From positions 1-40,176 of the forward strand of contig JAZQUM010000144.1 in the NCBI GenBank assembly GCA_045631305.1: DNA of 40,176 nucleotides. The letters run 5' to 3'. The position numbers and the translations under genes were made by a program. Below, piece after piece: positions 37,665 to 40,176 of the stretch (its first letter is position 1; every line of letters begins with the position of its first letter). Source of the stretch: JAZQUM01 sp045631305. Its GTDB lineage: Bacteria > Bacillota > Clostridia > Oscillospirales > Oscillospiraceae. The notes under the pieces are model-generated. The model was not told the DNA's origin, ran no database searches, and saw only the letters and a program-made list of their open reading frames with translations.

Positions 37665-39113
37665 TTATACGCGCTTCCAGGATGCGCCGTCCTTCATATC
37701 CACAATCTCAATGCCCTGCGCCTTGAGTTCATCACGGATACGGTCGGCTTCGGCAAAATTCTTTGCCTTCTTGGCTTCATAGCGAGCCAGAACCAGAGCG
37801 TCGATGGCGGGATCGCCTTCGCCGGTGATGGTGTAGCCGCCGGCTGCGGTGCTGGCAGCCTGAGATGCCATCTTTTCACGCATTTCATCACCCTTGGCAA
37901 GAAGGTCGAGACTCAGCACGGTGTCGTAAGCTGCCAGGATTGCACGCTTGGTAACATCGTTGGTCTTAGCCTTCAGGGCATCGTAAATAGCAGTGATACC
38001 CATGGAGGTGTTCAGGTCGTTACCCATCTGCTGGGCAAACTTTGCGCGGTATTCAGCAAGAACTGCTTCATCCACAGCGCCGTCATCAGCCTTGAGAGCA
38101 GCAACCTTCTTGATGAGCTTATTGAATGCGCCTGCTGCGTTATCCAGATTTTCCCAAGTGAACACAAGGCCCTTGCGATAGTGGGACTGGAGGCAGAAGA
38201 AGCGGTAAACCAGAGGATCGTAGCCCTTTTCTTCCAGCAAGGAAACGGTGAGGAACTCACCCTTGGACTTACTCATCTTACCGTCAGAGGTATTGAGGTG
38301 CAGAACGTGCATCCAGTAGTTGCACCACTTGTGGCCCAGATAGCTTTCGCTCTGTGCAATTTCGTTGGTGTGGTGGGGGAAAGCATTGTCGATACCGCCG
38401 CAGTGAATATCCAGGTCTTCGCCCAGATGCTTCATGGAGATACCGGAGCATTCAATGTGCCAGCCGGGATAACCAACGCCCCAGGGGGAATCCCACTTCA
38501 GGGCCTGATCTTCAAACTTGGACTTGGTGAACCACAGAACGAAGTCATTCTTGTTCTTCTTGTTGGTGTCTTCTTCCACGCCTTCACGCACACCAACAGC
38601 CAGATCGTCTTCATTCTGGTTGTTGAACACATAGTACTTTTCCAGCTTGGAGGTATCAAAATACACGTTGCCGCCGGCAAGGTAGCCGTAACCGGTCTCT
38701 ACCAGCTTTTCGATGATCTGAATGTATTCGCCGATGCAGTTGGTAGCGGGTTCTACCACGTCGGGACGCTTGATGTTCAGCTTGCGGCAATCTTCAAAAA
38801 AGGCTTCGGTATAGAAGCGAGCAATATCCATCACGGTCTTGTTTTCGCGCTTGGCACCCTTGAGCATCTTATCTTCGCCTTCGTCGGCATCGGAGGTAAG
38901 GTGACCTACGTCGGTGATGTTCATAACGCGCTTAACGTTGTAGCCTTCAAAACGCAGGAACTTTTCCAGCACGTCTTCCATGATATAGGAGCGCAGGTTA
39001 CCGATGTGTGCAAAATGATACACGGTAGGACCGCAGGTATACATCTTTACGATGTCGGGATTGTTGGGGATAAATTCTTCCTTCTTGCGGGTTGCAGAGT
39101 TATATAAATACAT
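37665..39113 (-). CDS. cysS: Cysteinyl-tRNA synthetase
   Basis: Class Ia synthetase, 482 aa. The first zinc/HIGH region is MYTCGPTVYHFAHIGNLRSY, the zinc-binding segment GWHIECSGISMKHLG, and the KMSKS loop DGKMSKSKGEFLT. The C-terminal DALR-type domain is present. ATG 39113 is chosen because AAAGGAG lies just upstream; a longer frame from 39155 would overlap cysE. It starts one base after the cysE stop, so cysE-cysS is one operon under the upstream T-box. Confidence 0.96.
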   Translation of the reverse strand: MYLYNSATRKKEEFIPNNPDIVKMYTCGPTVYHFAHIGNLRSYIMEDVLEKFLRFEGYNVKRVMNITDVGHLTSDADEGEDKMLKGAKRENKTVMDIARFYTEAFFEDCRKLNIKRPDVVEPATNCIGEYIQIIEKLVETGYGYLAGGNVYFDTSKLEKYYVFNNQNEDDLAVGVREGVEEDTNKKNKNDFVLWFTKSKFEDQALKWDSPWGVGYPGWHIECSGISMKHLGEDLDIHCGGIDNAFPHHTNEIAQSESYLGHKWCNYWMHVLHLNTSDGKMSKSKGEFLTVSLLEEKGYDPLVYRFFCLQSHYRKGLVFTWENLDNAAGAFNKLIKKVAALKADDGAVDEAVLAEYRAKFAQQMGNDLNTSMGITAIYDALKAKTNDVTKRAILAAYDTVLSLDLLAKGDEMREKMASQAASTAAGGYTITGEGDPAIDALVLARYEAKKAKNFAEADRIRDELKAQGIEIVDMKDGASWKRV

Positions 39114-39114
39114 A

Positions 39115-39756
39115 TCAGTTCTCCTTTTCCTGTAGCTTTCGTTCCAGTTCCGCAATGCGGCGGGTCAGATCGTCGATCTCGTTCTGCAGAGGGTTCTCCA
39201 CATGGATCTGGTCCAGCTCGTCGGTATAGCGGTGAATTTTTTCTTCTTTTTTCTGCACGATCTCAGCCGGTACGCCGACTGCCGTTGCATTGGCAGGCAC
39301 TTCGGAAAGCACCACTGCGTTGGATGCGATGCGGGCATTGTCCCCCACCTTGAAAGGCCCCAGCACCTTGGCGCCCGAACCGATCATCACATTGTTGCCG
39401 ATAGTGGGATGGCGCTTGCCCAGTTCCTTACCGGTACCGCCCAGGGTCACGCACTGGTAAAGCAGCACATCGTCGCCGATCTCGGTAGTTTCACCGATGA
39501 CAATGCCTGCACCGTGGTCGATAACCAGGCGTTCACCGATGGTGGCGCCGGGGTGGATCTCCACACCTGTGCGGCGGCGGTTATGCTGGGAGACCCAGCG
39601 GGCCAAAAACTTCCAACCGCGGACGTGGAGCCAATGGGCCAGGCGGTGGTACAAAACGGCATGCACACCGGGATATAACAAAAATATTTCCAGCTTACTG
39701 CGGGACGCAGGGTCTCGGCGCTGGTAAGCGGAGAGCAGGTCATTCAATCGTCCCAA
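39115..39756 (-). CDS. cysE: Serine O-acetyltransferase
   Basis: Makes O-acetylserine from serine and acetyl-CoA, the first step of cysteine synthesis; 213 aa. Left-handed beta-helix hexapeptide repeats are clear (HPGATIGERLVIDHGAGIVI, then LLYQCVTLGGTGKE and RHPTIGNNVMIGSGA), with the catalytic His segments in place. A charged coiled-coil tail (DDLTRRIAELERKLQEKEN) closes it. The start is TTG 39756-39754 with GAGGA 8 bases upstream; no in-frame ATG gives the conserved N-terminus. Controlled by a cysteine-specific T-box leader. Confidence 0.94.
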   Translation of the reverse strand: MGRLNDLLSAYQRRDPASRSKLEIFLLYPGVHAVLYHRLAHWLHVRGWKFLARWVSQHNRRRTGVEIHPGATIGERLVIDHGAGIVIGETTEIGDDVLLYQCVTLGGTGKELGKRHPTIGNNVMIGSGAKVLGPFKVGDNARIASNAVVLSEVPANATAVGVPAEIVQKKEEKIHRYTDELDQIHVENPLQNEIDDLTRRIAELERKLQEKEN

Positions 39757-39774
39757 ATGATCTTCCTCATTTCC

Positions 39775-39820
39775 AAAAAATAAAAGCGCCTCTCATGTGC
39801 TTTGCGGCACACGAGAGGCG
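39775..39820 (-). terminator. T-box regulated terminator upstream of cysE
   Basis: Minus strand: 14-bp stem CGCCTCTCGTGTGC/GCACATGAGAGGCG (one G-U), 6-base loop, then CTTTTATTTTTT; about 20 bases before the cysE start. Confidence 0.93.
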
Positions 39821-40024
39821 TAAATCAACTACGCGGTTCCACTCTCATTTATCACTTTCAGCCATAACGCTGGCCTTGGCGGGGATCTCTCCCTGCGCTC
39901 CCGGGCGCACTTGGCAGAAGCCTCGGCAGGCACGCTTGCAGCCGGTGGCGCGCCCTCTCTGTTCCGCGGTGGTTCTGTTACTCTTCCCGTTCTTCACGCG
40001 ATGGAATTGTCAGCGGAATACTCA
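39781..40024 (-). promoter_or_regulatory. T-box riboswitch, cysteine-specific (specifier TGC)
   Basis: Leader RNA that senses uncharged tRNA-Cys and controls cysE-cysS. The T-box core TGGAACCGCG is at 39832-39841 on the minus strand, followed by the terminator. Stem I carries AGAGTA/GAGAG-type motifs and a specifier loop AAG-TGC-GCCC-GGGAGC; the specifier TGC lies at 39907-39909 and codes for Cys. The variable base of the UGGN bulge is A, which pairs with discriminator U73, the base found in tRNA-Cys. Gene content, specifier and bulge all agree. Confidence 0.93.
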
Positions 40025-40028
40025 TATT

Positions 40029-40057
40029 ATATTAGCAATCTTCCGCATTTGTGTCAA
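40029..40057 (-). promoter_or_regulatory. Sigma-A promoter of the cysE-cysS T-box transcript
   Basis: Minus strand: perfect TTGACA, 17-base spacer, TAATAT. The -35 box (40052-40057) contains the TGA stop codon of pgsA. Confidence 0.82.
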
Positions 40058-40176
40058 GCGGATTTGATGACATCCTTATTTTTGGCAAAGTACTCCACAC
40101 CGGAATACAGCGTGGTCACGGCAATGACACCAACACAAATGGTGTTGATCACATCACCGATGGGCAGGAACATCAG
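40054..40176 (-). CDS. pgsA: CDP-diacylglycerol-glycerol-3-phosphate 3-phosphatidyltransferase, C-terminal end (partial)
   Basis: Last 40 codons of a minus-strand gene entering from the right edge and stopping at TGA 40056-40054. The visible segment holds the last transmembrane helix and tail: FLPIGDVINTICVGVIAVTT, then SGVEYFAKNKDVIKSA. The ending resembles the C-terminus of PgsA, the CDP-alcohol phosphatidyltransferase that makes phosphatidylglycerolphosphate, with its SGxEYxxKNKxV motif. The catalytic part is outside the window, so the call rests on this short tail. No terminator lies between it and the T-box leader. Confidence 0.65.
   Translation of the reverse strand: MMFLPIGDVINTICVGVIAVTTLYSGVEYFAKNKDVIKSA

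Noticed and set aside
1..40176. CRISPR arrays, IS elements, prophage or toxin-antitoxin pairs
   Set aside because: No regularly spaced repeats, transposases, integrases or typical toxin/antitoxin proteins were found on either strand.

Overview
The window is a chromosomal segment of a Gram-positive, spore-forming anaerobe of the Clostridia. The base composition, the gut-Firmicute style of the genes and the protein types fit Oscillospirales best, but that placement is an inference. The main pointers are the sporulation genes yqfC, yqfD and ylbJ, a T-box leader, an energy-coupling-factor (ECF) vitamin-type transporter, S-layer homology domains, strong AGGAGG ribosome-binding sites and sigma-A promoters with 17-base spacers. 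Most of the window is ordinary core genome. There is no phage, IS element, integrase, rRNA operon or CRISPR array.

Left end (1-7100): on the minus strand the order is yqfC, yqfD, phoH, ybeY, era, followed by a three-subunit molybdenum hydroxylase (FAD, 2Fe-2S and a truncated Mo subunit). ylbJ diverges from yqfC. 6.9-15.7 kb: a minus-strand set (HD hydrolase, pyridoxamine kinase, PspC), an SLH-anchored trypsin-like protease, an M20 amidohydrolase, a DUF6512 membrane protein, a metallo-beta-lactamase-fold hydrolase, a DUF4349 lipoprotein, a YfbR-like nucleotidase and mtaB. 15.8-19.2 kb: a plus-strand run of cysteine desulfurase, MATE exporter and RlmA-type 23S rRNA methyltransferase. 19.2-23.6 kb: typA, tRNA-Arg(CCT), two small membrane proteins and asnS.

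23.6-27.5 kb: an ECF transporter operon (S component, EcfT, two ATPases) behind a leader that carries a clear promoter, an unannotated 32-codon open frame, alternative hairpins and palindromes. 27.5-32.9 kb: ABC exporter, ylmH, DUF896, a zinc-ribbon/Ig-like membrane protein, birA and a coiled-coil/zinc-ribbon protein. 33-37.6 kb: alpha/beta hydrolase, then type-4 uracil-DNA glycosylase, an RluA-type pseudouridine synthase and a second, solitary Mo hydroxylase large subunit. 37.6 kb to the end: cysE-cysS under a cysteine T-box, then the 3' end of pgsA.

The less ordinary observations are: a tRNA-Arg whose 19-56 tertiary pair appears to have switched from G-C to U-A; the ECF leader with its small ORF; a terminator whose 3' arm and U-tract double as the Shine-Dalgarno and spacer of the next gene; an ABC transporter gene with no canonical start codon behind its Shine-Dalgarno; and the orphan molybdenum hydroxylase subunit. 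All functions are read from sequence by eye; no database search was run.
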